Assembly: GCF_050589825.1 (NCBI RefSeq)
Contig: NZ_JBNGOZ010000002.1
Span: forward strand, 1 to 64,000
Reading direction: 5' to 3'
DNA: 64,000 nt
DNA from: Carboxylicivirga longa
Lineage (GTDB): Bacteria; Bacteroidota; Bacteroidia; Bacteroidales; Marinilabiliaceae
The position numbers and the translations under genes are program-made. Positions 11,301-17,646 of the stretch are shown piece after piece. Every line of letters starts with the position of its first letter. The stretch's first letter is position 1. The notes below the pieces were generated by a model. That model did not search any database. It saw only the letters and a program-made list of their open reading frames with translations, and was not told the DNA's origin.

Positions 11301-11587
11301 ATTGCGATGTTGAATACGCGCTTGCTGCCCACCTTAAACTCCTGGCTTTTAAAGCCCACAAAAGAAATACTAATCACACTTTCCTCACCGGGTACCTTAA
11401 GGTTAAAATTACCATCTATGTCGGTAATAACTCCAATGGTGGTACCCTTAACCACTATGGAAGCACCGGGTAAACCCATTTTGGTGTCATCCACCACTTT
11501 TCCTGAGATGCTAATATCCTGCGCCATGGCCGAAAAACCCATTAGCCAGAACAGTAACATCAACATTGTAATTGTTCTTTGTTTCAT
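8393..11587 (-). CDS. SusC/RagA-type TonB-dependent outer-membrane transporter
   Basis: SusC proteins import oligosaccharides across the outer membrane using TonB energy. The chain has a signal peptide (about 1-23), a carboxypeptidase-regulatory-like domain (about 25-105, ISGKVVDDTKMGLPGASIVV), a plug domain from about 105 (VIVGFGTQKR, then SVLKDAASSSIYGSRAPFGV) and a 22-strand barrel ending in VGLSVTF. It has no N-terminal STN signalling domain, which agrees with control by a hybrid sensor rather than an ECF/anti-sigma pair. I chose the ATG at 11587; the codon before it is GTG. The SusD partner follows directly, and a small lipoprotein gene lies 17 bases upstream. Confidence 0.95.
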   Translation of the reverse strand: MKQRTITMLMLLFWLMGFSAMAQDISISGKVVDDTKMGLPGASIVVKGTTIGVITDIDGNFNLKVPGEESVISISFVGFKSQEFKVGSKRVFNIAMSSNLDLEEVVIVGFGTQKRANATGAVNTIDAEVLDSRPISNVADGLQGAIAGLNISNDLGGAPGQEMKINIRGLGTIDEGSNSSPLVLIDGMEGDLSSVNPNDIANISVLKDAASSSIYGSRAPFGVILITTKSGNKDTRVNYTSNFRFADPINIPDPVDSHTFALMINDAYMNSGQSPQFSQAQLAKILAYQRGELPYGTEAHPTQNRWYSGQQAFGNTNWYDVHLKDVVTSYEHNLNFSGGKEGVSYFFSANYLKENGVFTYADDAFSRLSVNGKIKVDLLDNLTFNWNTRLVTTENDKPSALNALFFHNLGRRFPTIPVYLPNGEYSPESLIPALTNGGRQTRNDRIVYNQAKLTFEPIKNWKFYGELGSRLENPRETRQFKKLAMTLPDGMPEYFQVLEGVIDKSDVRPNGTFLRQPPAGTSYYEKGNGHVNYLSTNFRSDYERTAGDHYFKVLVGVQTEYYYKEFTRVSSDDVLIDDKPFLPSPAGTNPLMSEKKGEWSNLGIFSRFNYVFRDKYMAEVNFRTDAASRFPSEQRWGYFPSFSLGWNIAQEGFWTSLAEQGFEMLKLRASYGQLGNQNTSSFYPYYQVMSPGASGVILGGENANKLPAPAPFTRSLTWEKIENTGVGLDFGFWGNRFRGSLDWYKRVTKDMIGPAKALPNIYGAKPPRTNNSELETEGWELELSYRDRIGSDFSYDVTVSLSDYQSTITKYDSPDGAIDGYFVGKKLGDIWGYRVEGIAKSDLEMQQWQDKYSQSSLGAYWGAGDFMYKDLDGSGSVNQGGNTIYDPGDREVIGNATPRYTYGLRLGGAYKFIDFSLFLQGVGKRDYFFDGSATFFGIAAPWQRSLYKDHLDYFRPAGDPLGANLDPYYARLKTSGENRHVNDYYMQDASYLRLKNVQIGFNLPNKHILSKYISKARLYFSGENLLTWTNLMIVDPEAVGGTEYGPGKAYPMYSTYSVGLSVTF

Positions 11588-11604
11588 CACTCTCTTTACT
11601 TAGC

Positions 11605-12210
11605 TTATTCTTCTGTCATTGATTTTTGCTCAAACTGCAGCTTGTACATCACCATGCTGTCGCGAGTGGTAATGTATTGCGTTTCAATCCTCCGCCTCAC
11701 GGGAATAAGGAAGTCCTCAGGAAAATACTGTTCGAGACCATACATACGGGACCCTACCTTATAGTCAATAATAGCATCGCCAATACCTGCCACCTGGTCA
11801 TTCTTAATCCAATCGTGCCCTTTGGGGAAAGGAATAACCGGAGCATTCCAACGTGCATTGGATTTTACACGGATATAAAGCCGGTTTTTGTAACTGGGTA
11901 ATAGCAAAACCGGTACTTCATACAATTTCGCTGTTTTACCTTCGTAATAAACCGTATCCACATTAACCTCACCCACTGAACCATCCGGATTATAAACCGT
12001 ATCGCGTTGCAGGTAATGATAGATGTAGGTAGTGTCCTTTGGCTGAGGATTCACAAAATCAAAATCGTAGCCACTCACAGAATCGGTGATACTGACAATC
12101 TGAAAATCAGAGGCCAGGTTGGGATCACCAAAATCATAATTCTCGTCTTCACAGGCCATCATGCTCAAGGTGAGCACAAGGGCGATGAGCCATGCCCAAT
12201 TACACTTCAT
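11605..12210 (-). CDS. Small lipoprotein of unknown function in the GH18 operon
   Basis: I do not recognise the family. The 201-residue product has a lipoprotein signal with lipobox MMAC (Cys near 20) followed by an acidic EDENYDFGD stretch, which resembles a lipoprotein surface-export tag of Bacteroidota. The rest is predicted beta-rich, with many Tyr and Asp residues (DTTYIYHYLQRDTVY) and a Trp-containing middle segment (SNARWNAPVIPFPKGHDW). It sits between the GH18 gene (10 bases upstream) and susC (17 bases downstream), the position where PULs often encode auxiliary surface glycan-binding proteins. That role is inferred from position and signal only. Confidence 0.75.
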   Translation of the reverse strand: MKCNWAWLIALVLTLSMMACEDENYDFGDPNLASDFQIVSITDSVSGYDFDFVNPQPKDTTYIYHYLQRDTVYNPDGSVGEVNVDTVYYEGKTAKLYEVPVLLLPSYKNRLYIRVKSNARWNAPVIPFPKGHDWIKNDQVAGIGDAIIDYKVGSRMYGLEQYFPEDFLIPVRRRIETQYITTRDSMVMYKLQFEQKSMTEE

Positions 12211-12220
12211 GTTCTAATTT

Positions 12221-14740
12221 TTATTGGATGATAAACTTAGATGTATAGCTAGTGTTAGTATCTGATTCAATTTGAATAAAATAAAGTCCGGTATTCAAGG
12301 CCTGAACAGGCACTTGCACTTGGGCTTCTGCAATTTCTCTTACCACTGCTCCCCGGGTGTTAAATACTTTGCCACTGCGCAGGCGCTCTCCTGCCGGCAT
12401 TTCAATATTTAAAACCGACTTCACGGGGTTAGGAAAGACACGCATCTGACCAGCAGTATTCTCAATATCTTCCATCCCAGTAGGTGTAGTGTCTACCGAA
12501 GTAATCAGGGGATCCACATTACTGTTCAAGGAAAAGCTGGCAGCTTTCGCTAAGCTGTAGGGGTGAGATGTTTTCACATCGTTACCCATGTCCCAGTACA
12601 TGATACCACCCAGATCGTTATCGTGAATAAATTCACAACGGTCGATCACCTGATTGTAGCCGGTGATATAACGACGGTAACCACTGCCGTCAATCACACT
12701 ATTCATATCCGGTGTATAGCCATTATCCAACAAACCATTTCGCACTCCCGTTGGCGCCACGCCCTTATTCTCAACATCGGTTACAGCATCATAACCCCTA
12801 GAGGTAGTGGTGGCATAAGACAATACGATTTTTTCTTTGGGATAGCGACCACCAGCGGTAAAACGATTGAGCGCATCCACATATGTACTATATAAAAATA
12901 CATGCTTGCCCGGGCCGTAGATCTGGAAAGGAAAATAATCGACTTTATCTACATACTGCTGAGGCAAGGTATAAGCAACATAGTGTGGGGTAACCGTGAG
13001 TACTTTATCTGCCGGAAATTTAGCACGAATAGCTTCGATGACCTTACCATAGTTATCCCAGCATGTACCGTCATAACACCATTCAAAATCCAGGTCAATA
13101 CCATCAAATTCGGGCGCGATGCGAGCTACCTCATCGGCAAACTTGCTGCGAAAGGCCGGATCAGCAAAACGATCTTCCCAACCGCTAAAGCCTTTGAAAC
13201 CACCTCTTATCATATATCCGCGATGCCCCTCGTAATGACTGCGCATAATGGAGATAAAATGCTTATAGGAATAAGAATCATAGCCGACATTCTCAGGACG
13301 GTTATAGTCCCAATACGAGTCCATTACAAAAAGCGTCTGGGCCTCTACCTTACGTGTATCGCTAGGCATAGGCGTTTCCGTCATGGCCGCCTTCATATTA
13401 TCTGAAGAACGGTAGGCATTCCACAGCACAGTCTCATCTAACTTGGCATTGAGATTGACTCCAATTAACGCTGGCGTGGATTCTAAACCACTTACCTGAT
13501 AATCATGAACGCTTACTTCCATGTTAATTGCAGGATATGTTTCCCCATTAAAAGAGGCATGAAACACATTGTAATTATTAGTAGAATAAGCAGCAACTCC
13601 CAGATGCACCCACTTTTTAACTTCCATATTGTTAGGGCGTAGATAATCAACACCATTGATACGCACCACAATAGTTTTACGGGCTTCATCGCCTAAACGA
13701 ATCGAAAATCCTTCCGTATCTGACTTCTCTTTTTGGAAAATAAAGGCTCCTTCAGTCCATTCTTCGAGGTATATCCAGCTTGAGAAAGCATATTTATCCT
13801 TTGGATTAAAGGCCTTGGCACCCACATTCATTTGCGCTCCCAAACCATTTAAGGCCAGTACACCCTGACGTCCCTGATATTCTGACAGGTAATTACCATT
13901 ACTTACGCTCCCCTTATTATCGGCAAAGGGGATGTTCACTTCTCCGGCCGAATTAACTTCCAGACTCAGGATAATCAGATCATTGGACAGTAGGTATTTG
14001 TCAGCATCAATCTCGCGGTCGGCCCAGCGGGCAAAATCGGTATAGGCCACCGAACGACGATACTTGAAAGCCTGGTTATCAGCAACCAGGCTACGATCAG
14101 CGCTACCGGTGAAAGTACCGTGGTGCTTCATCTGGTAATCCACCACATTGGGGCACTGATCCTGATCAAACTTATAGTAGGCCACCAAATTGGCGTAGTT
14201 GGGATGATGCTTGTTCACCGTATTACGCCACATTAAAAAGAAGGGATCTGATATGGCTGTGTTCCAGAATCGCAACTCATCCAGACGACCTTCATAATTG
14301 TTGCCACCCAGGCTAAGTGATCCGAGGCTGACAGGTAAATCTAAGTTAATGGTTTCTGTTGTTTGCACAATACCATTCACATATACACTTGCCTGCCCCT
14401 TAGCATAAACTAAACTAAGGTGACACCATTTACCAGCCATTAGCGCAGGCGAGGATATTGTTAAGGTTCGTTCCCCAACTTTAAAAAGAAGCTTATTTTC
14501 TGTTCCCAGCTCTGTACGCAGCGCCTGAGTGCCGGTACTCAAAATAGTTGCGCCGGGTGACCAAACACCGGGGTTCATCCAAAACTGCAGCGTATAGCTA
14601 TCACTATTGGACAAGGCAGTTAGTTCATTGAGCGTCACACCGCTTCCCGTCGGCATGCTTAGTGCATAGTTATCTACTTGTGCCTGCATTACGCCTACAT
14701 AGCTTAGCAAGGCGAAACACACTATCATTAATTTCTTCAT
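12221..14740 (-). CDS. T9SS-exported LamG-GH18 protein, likely endo-beta-N-acetylglucosaminidase
   Basis: GH18 enzymes of this type cut the GlcNAc-GlcNAc core of N-glycans or chitin-like bonds. I chose the ATG at 14740 (MKKLMIV), which gives a clean signal peptide, 839 residues and an upstream AAAGAGAGAG stretch; a longer frame reaches 14800. Two LamG-like concanavalin domains (about 25-190 and 265-425) precede a GH18 barrel with the hallmark FDGIDLDFEW; its last Glu, near 552, is the catalytic acid. The C-terminal 75 residues (MRVFPNPVKSVLNIEMP, ending in TSKFIIQ) are a type A T9SS sorting domain, so the protein is exported and surface-anchored or secreted. It appears to be the first gene of the GH18-lipoprotein-SusC-SusD operon. 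Chitinase activity is the alternative. Confidence 0.88.
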   Translation of the reverse strand: MKKLMIVCFALLSYVGVMQAQVDNYALSMPTGSGVTLNELTALSNSDSYTLQFWMNPGVWSPGATILSTGTQALRTELGTENKLLFKVGERTLTISSPALMAGKWCHLSLVYAKGQASVYVNGIVQTTETINLDLPVSLGSLSLGGNNYEGRLDELRFWNTAISDPFFLMWRNTVNKHHPNYANLVAYYKFDQDQCPNVVDYQMKHHGTFTGSADRSLVADNQAFKYRRSVAYTDFARWADREIDADKYLLSNDLIILSLEVNSAGEVNIPFADNKGSVSNGNYLSEYQGRQGVLALNGLGAQMNVGAKAFNPKDKYAFSSWIYLEEWTEGAFIFQKEKSDTEGFSIRLGDEARKTIVVRINGVDYLRPNNMEVKKWVHLGVAAYSTNNYNVFHASFNGETYPAINMEVSVHDYQVSGLESTPALIGVNLNAKLDETVLWNAYRSSDNMKAAMTETPMPSDTRKVEAQTLFVMDSYWDYNRPENVGYDSYSYKHFISIMRSHYEGHRGYMIRGGFKGFSGWEDRFADPAFRSKFADEVARIAPEFDGIDLDFEWCYDGTCWDNYGKVIEAIRAKFPADKVLTVTPHYVAYTLPQQYVDKVDYFPFQIYGPGKHVFLYSTYVDALNRFTAGGRYPKEKIVLSYATTTSRGYDAVTDVENKGVAPTGVRNGLLDNGYTPDMNSVIDGSGYRRYITGYNQVIDRCEFIHDNDLGGIMYWDMGNDVKTSHPYSLAKAASFSLNSNVDPLITSVDTTPTGMEDIENTAGQMRVFPNPVKSVLNIEMPAGERLRSGKVFNTRGAVVREIAEAQVQVPVQALNTGLYFIQIESDTNTSYTSKFIIQ

Positions 14741-14917
14741 GGACTCTCTCTTTATCTTCCTTTGGCTGTTCTGTTCGCCGTAGATTGGTGCATATAGCAT
14801 CCAGCTACTTTCGGGGTAGATGTATAAAAGGACTATTCTATCAAATCTTGTTCTGCCAGTGTACGACTAAGTGTAAGGCTGTTTTATCATCCCTATCCCC
14901 CTGTCTTTGGCAGCATT

Positions 14918-14947
14918 CTTCCCCTTTTGCCAAAGCAAAAAGGGAAG
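14918..14947. repeat. Imperfect hairpin repeat, copy A
   Basis: Arms CTTCCCCTTTTGC (14918-14930) and GCAAAAAGGGAAG (14935-14947) pair over 13 positions with one C-A mismatch around a CAAA loop. It lies between the unknown T9SS-protein gene and the GH18 gene, where it could act as a terminator. A related hairpin occurs at 16371-16400, on the other side of the unknown T9SS-protein gene. The rest of 14741-15007 holds no ORF. Confidence 0.6.
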
Positions 14948-15007
14948 AAGCATTACCTTGATCTTATTTTTTATAATATCAATTTGACTAGTATGTTGAT
15001 ATTACGG

Positions 15008-16105
15008 TTACTTAACAGCTACCTTAGCAGTTCTTGTACCTACACGTACAATGTATAAACCTTTTGTAAGCGGGATACGCACTTGCGCTTGTCCGGCACG
15101 GCGTGAAGAAATCAACTGACCACTCAGCGCATACACCTCTACCTGCTCATTGGCATCGGCGTTGGTAATCACCAATTCACCATTACTTCCATAACATTTA
15201 AGTTCATCTGCTGATGGCAGGTCGTTAATAGCAGTAGCAACAGGATCAGAAACTAAAGTTAATTCTTGATTTTCGATGGGCTCACCACTTGGATTGGCTG
15301 TAAATGTCAATTCCTTAATTAATAATGTCGTATTCTTGGCATTACCTCCAAAACGAAAAGTAAAACGCAGAGGGGCACCATCAACCTCTTTGGCAACAAA
15401 ATCATACTCACAGGCAATCCATTTGGTATCGTCGTAAGTAAGCTCAGGTAAAAATGTTACTGGGTCAACTATTTGACTAGCACAATCTCCACTTTTGAAT
15501 TCTTGGGTAGCGGTTAAAACGCCATCTACTGTTTTATGGTTTCCTGAATATGTATATCCCAATACATCAAATAATTTATTGGTTGTTGTCAACTCATTTT
15601 GGTGAATATGAAACACTACTCTCATACGAACTGTTGCCTGTTTCTCAGCCTCTTCAACTGACAGACCACTAGATGTAAGGTCAACAATACTAGGAGTTAA
15701 ATCCTTATCGGTATAGAATGCCAGATTCCACCAACCAAGCCAAAAGCCATCATCTCCGGCTACTCCGTGAGGAAATGTAGAACCGCTACCTTTCATGCAC
15801 AGAACCTTACCTACATCACCGCCCATATCAAGAATTTGAAAGTAAGAGTTTAAAATTCCTCCCTGGCCTGTTGTTAAAGAATTAAGATTTCCATTACAAG
15901 CCGTAATAAAACCATCATTCCAATTACTCATAACATCTGGATCGCCGTTTGGTGGGTTGGCTCCTGGATTGGCTTTATCCAAACTAAAAGGCCCAACAGG
16001 TAAGTTATTAAATTTATAACGGGCGGGGGTAATATCGGTTTGTGCCCATGCGCTCACAGAGAGGAGCAGAGAAAAAATACAAGTTAGTGTAAAGAACTTC
16101 TTCAT
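15008..16105 (-). CDS. T9SS-exported protein of unknown family
   Basis: I do not recognise the main domain. The 365-residue product has a signal peptide (about 1-21, ending SAWAQ). A middle region of about 270 residues is rich in Gly, Asn, Thr and aromatics (GDDGFWLGWWNLAFYTDKD near 120-140), with predicted beta-sandwich character and a LRFTFRFGGNAKNTTLLIKEL segment near 255. The C-terminal domain (ELKCYGSNGELVITNADANE, then a GLYIVRVGT strand ending in KVAVK) is a T9SS sorting domain. These features suggest a secreted or surface-attached carbohydrate-binding or structural protein. It is upstream of the GH18 gene in the same direction but is separated from it by 267 bases and a hairpin, so it is probably its own transcription unit. 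Confidence 0.8.
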   Translation of the reverse strand: MKKFFTLTCIFSLLLSVSAWAQTDITPARYKFNNLPVGPFSLDKANPGANPPNGDPDVMSNWNDGFITACNGNLNSLTTGQGGILNSYFQILDMGGDVGKVLCMKGSGSTFPHGVAGDDGFWLGWWNLAFYTDKDLTPSIVDLTSSGLSVEEAEKQATVRMRVVFHIHQNELTTTNKLFDVLGYTYSGNHKTVDGVLTATQEFKSGDCASQIVDPVTFLPELTYDDTKWIACEYDFVAKEVDGAPLRFTFRFGGNAKNTTLLIKELTFTANPSGEPIENQELTLVSDPVATAINDLPSADELKCYGSNGELVITNADANEQVEVYALSGQLISSRRAGQAQVRIPLTKGLYIVRVGTRTAKVAVK

Positions 16106-16164
16106 AATACTGATGATTTATTTGTTAGTAATTACAGCGCCGAAGCACTTGCTATTGATGTGGT

Positions 16165-16172
16165 CAAATATA
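16165..16172 (-). promoter_or_regulatory. Candidate -7 promoter box for the unknown T9SS-protein gene
   Basis: The minus strand reads TATATTTG, an exact TAnnTTTG match, about 60 bases upstream of the start codon. No TTTG is found at the usual -33 spacing. Confidence 0.4.
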
Positions 16173-16370
16173 GAAGGTGGGCACATCAAGCCTTTTTAAA
16201 ATCATCTGTATTTTTTTCAGAATTGTATATTCTTTAACTTTTAATCACATTTAACTCGCACGACTTCTACTAATTAGACAATATTAGAAAAACCCCGGAC
16301 GATTTTAGAAAAGATATATGCTGAGCATTTAGCCCATCAACAATTCCCATCCACCGCCTTAGGCGTCGTA

Positions 16371-16400
16371 CTTCCCCTTGCTCTCAAGCGCAAAGGGAAG
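16371..16400. repeat. Imperfect hairpin repeat, copy B
   Basis: Arms CTTCCCCTTGC (16371-16381) and GCAAAGGGAAG (16390-16400) pair over 11 positions with one C-A mismatch. The outer arms and the mismatch position match the hairpin at 14918-14947, so the two look like members of one dispersed repeat family. It lies in the gene-free stretch 16106-16643. Confidence 0.55.
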
Positions 16401-16460
16401 AATGATTACAAATCGTAAGGTCAGTGAAAAAAATAGAAAATATGTGGTTTCCCTCACATT

Positions 16461-16545
16461 CAACCGACTCAAGGGTTGTAATTATATACATTTATAGCCA
16501 TGGGTTGGCTCCCATGGCTATAGCTATTCAAACCCCTCCGGGGTT
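16461..16545. repeat. Cluster of three palindromes, REP-like element
   Basis: Three inverted repeats lie within 85 bases. CAACC/GGTTG spans 16461-16478. A perfect 12-bp stem, TATAGCCATGGG/CCCATGGCTATA, spans 16493-16522 with a 6-base loop. AACCCC/GGGGTT spans 16531-16545 with a TCC loop. The region is gene-free and falls downstream of the PRC-barrel gene. The form resembles REP/BIME elements, but no transposase of the RAYT type is in the window. Apart from this and the hairpin at 16371, the 538-base gap 16106-16643 shows nothing else. Confidence 0.6.
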
Positions 16546-16643
16546 AGTTTTTGCTTAGAGTCGAAATTTGTATCTGATCCCTCTTTTACTTTAAAATCAT
16601 GTTAGATACCAAGATTTAGGGAGACAGCATGCTGGCAGTTGAA

Positions 16644-17396
16644 TTACTTCAGCTTCACAAGATCTTCATAAAAAGAATGGGTGCGTTGCTCCACCGAATG
16701 ATCAATCAAAGCACTGGGATCATATTCGGGTGCATGCTTAATGGCGTCTTTGTCCATATTAATGCTCAATTCCTCATCCACGTAGCTCACATGCTGCAAG
16801 TACGAAAGTGGTATCAACACCTTTTTGCTCCAAGGCAACCAATTGCTTGTATCCACCACAGCGTAGGCTACCTGCCAATCCTCCTCGCGAACAATCAAGT
16901 CCTCAACATGACCGAGAGCGCCATCCTTGGCACGTATCTGATATCCGAGCACTTCATTAAAGCTACGCAGCAGGGTCTTAATCTCCTCCTCTTCTATTTC
17001 TCGGTTTTGGGCCTTCAGTACAGTTGGGATAAGGCTGGCCATCCCCACGTGTCCGGTAGCCATAAAGGGTTCATCCCAATAGTTGAGTACCCCGTAGTTT
17101 TTGTTGATTATTTCCTGAAATCTGAGTGATACCGGAGCATGTTGCTCCAATGTAGGACCATTGGCAATAAGGGCTTTCTCAACATCTAACTGAAGTGTCC
17201 CTTCCTTGCGGGGTACCCCCACCATAATGCTACGGGGAATCAGTACTTTTTTATCCTTGTTGAGTGTTTCCAGGTCAACCTGAACATAGCGTATTCGCCA
17301 TTGCTCTTCGTCGAACAAAAGGTCAACAATTTCGGCTTTCTCACCATCTTTTGTTCTAATGTTGTAGTTGGTCAAGTTTTTTAAGCTAAAATTCAT
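16644..17396 (-). CDS. PRC-barrel domain protein with two barrels
   Basis: PRC-barrels are small beta-barrels found in RimM, photosynthetic reaction centre H subunits and many uncharacterised cytoplasmic proteins. The 250-residue product (start ATG at 17396, MNFSLKNL; longer frames reach 17459 but lack support) holds two copies. One spans about 1-75 (YNIRTKDGEKAEIVDLLFDEEQWRIRYVQVD) and one about 125-205 (YQIRAKDGALGHVEDLIVREEDWQVAYAVVD). The two share a D-G...D-L...W-x-I/V-x-Y pattern followed by KKVLIP. There is no signal peptide or membrane segment. A 33-codon ORF lies 16 bases upstream of the chosen start. Its role is unknown; stress-related functions are often suggested for this family but are not shown by the sequence. 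Confidence 0.85.
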   Translation of the reverse strand: MNFSLKNLTNYNIRTKDGEKAEIVDLLFDEEQWRIRYVQVDLETLNKDKKVLIPRSIMVGVPRKEGTLQLDVEKALIANGPTLEQHAPVSLRFQEIINKNYGVLNYWDEPFMATGHVGMASLIPTVLKAQNREIEEEEIKTLLRSFNEVLGYQIRAKDGALGHVEDLIVREEDWQVAYAVVDTSNWLPWSKKVLIPLSYLQHVSYVDEELSINMDKDAIKHAPEYDPSALIDHSVEQRTHSFYEDLVKLK

Positions 17397-17412
17397 TTTT
17401 TTAGATTTAAAA

Positions 17413-17514
17413 CTATTCACGCCTACTCTGTTCAAGATTTTCAGCTTGCTCTTGCGCATTCATCAATGCAGCTTGAGGTGATACCGCTAATAATAGTAAG
17501 TTCAAAAAAGGCAT
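17413..17514 (-). CDS. Small ORF (33 aa) with strong ribosome-binding site upstream of the PRC-barrel gene
   Basis: The minus strand shows AGGAGAAG five bases before an ATG, a very good Shine-Dalgarno sequence, which is rare in this window. The frame encodes 33 residues: a hydrophobic start (MPFLNLLLLAVSPQAAL) followed by a charged tail (NAQEQAENLEQSRRE). It stops 16 bases before the PRC-barrel start, so the two would be co-transcribed. It could be a small membrane protein, a leader peptide coupled to the next gene, or chance. The rest of 17515-17646 holds only the GH2 terminator. Confidence 0.45.
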   Translation of the reverse strand: MPFLNLLLLAVSPQAALMNAQEQAENLEQSRRE

Positions 17515-17581
17515 TTATCTTCTCCTAACAAAAGGGCATCATTAATACCTAAATACAAAAAATATCGCAATAATCCAAATA

Positions 17582-17628
17582 AAAAGCGGTTTGTAAGCCT
17601 CGCATAATGAAGCTAACAAACCGCTTTT
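17582..17628 (-). terminator. Terminator of the GH2 gene
   Basis: Perfect 13-base arms, AAAAGCGGTTTGT (17582-17594) and ACAAACCGCTTTT (17616-17628), begin about 20 bases after the GH2 stop codon and are followed on the minus strand by a short T-rich run. Confidence 0.85.
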
Positions 17629-17646
17629 ATATTTCTAATAACCTGA

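Noticed and set aside
12902..13405. A 167-codon plus-strand frame opposite the GH18 barrel
   Set aside because: The opposite strand carries the GH18 catalytic motif; no start signal or domain supports the antisense frame.
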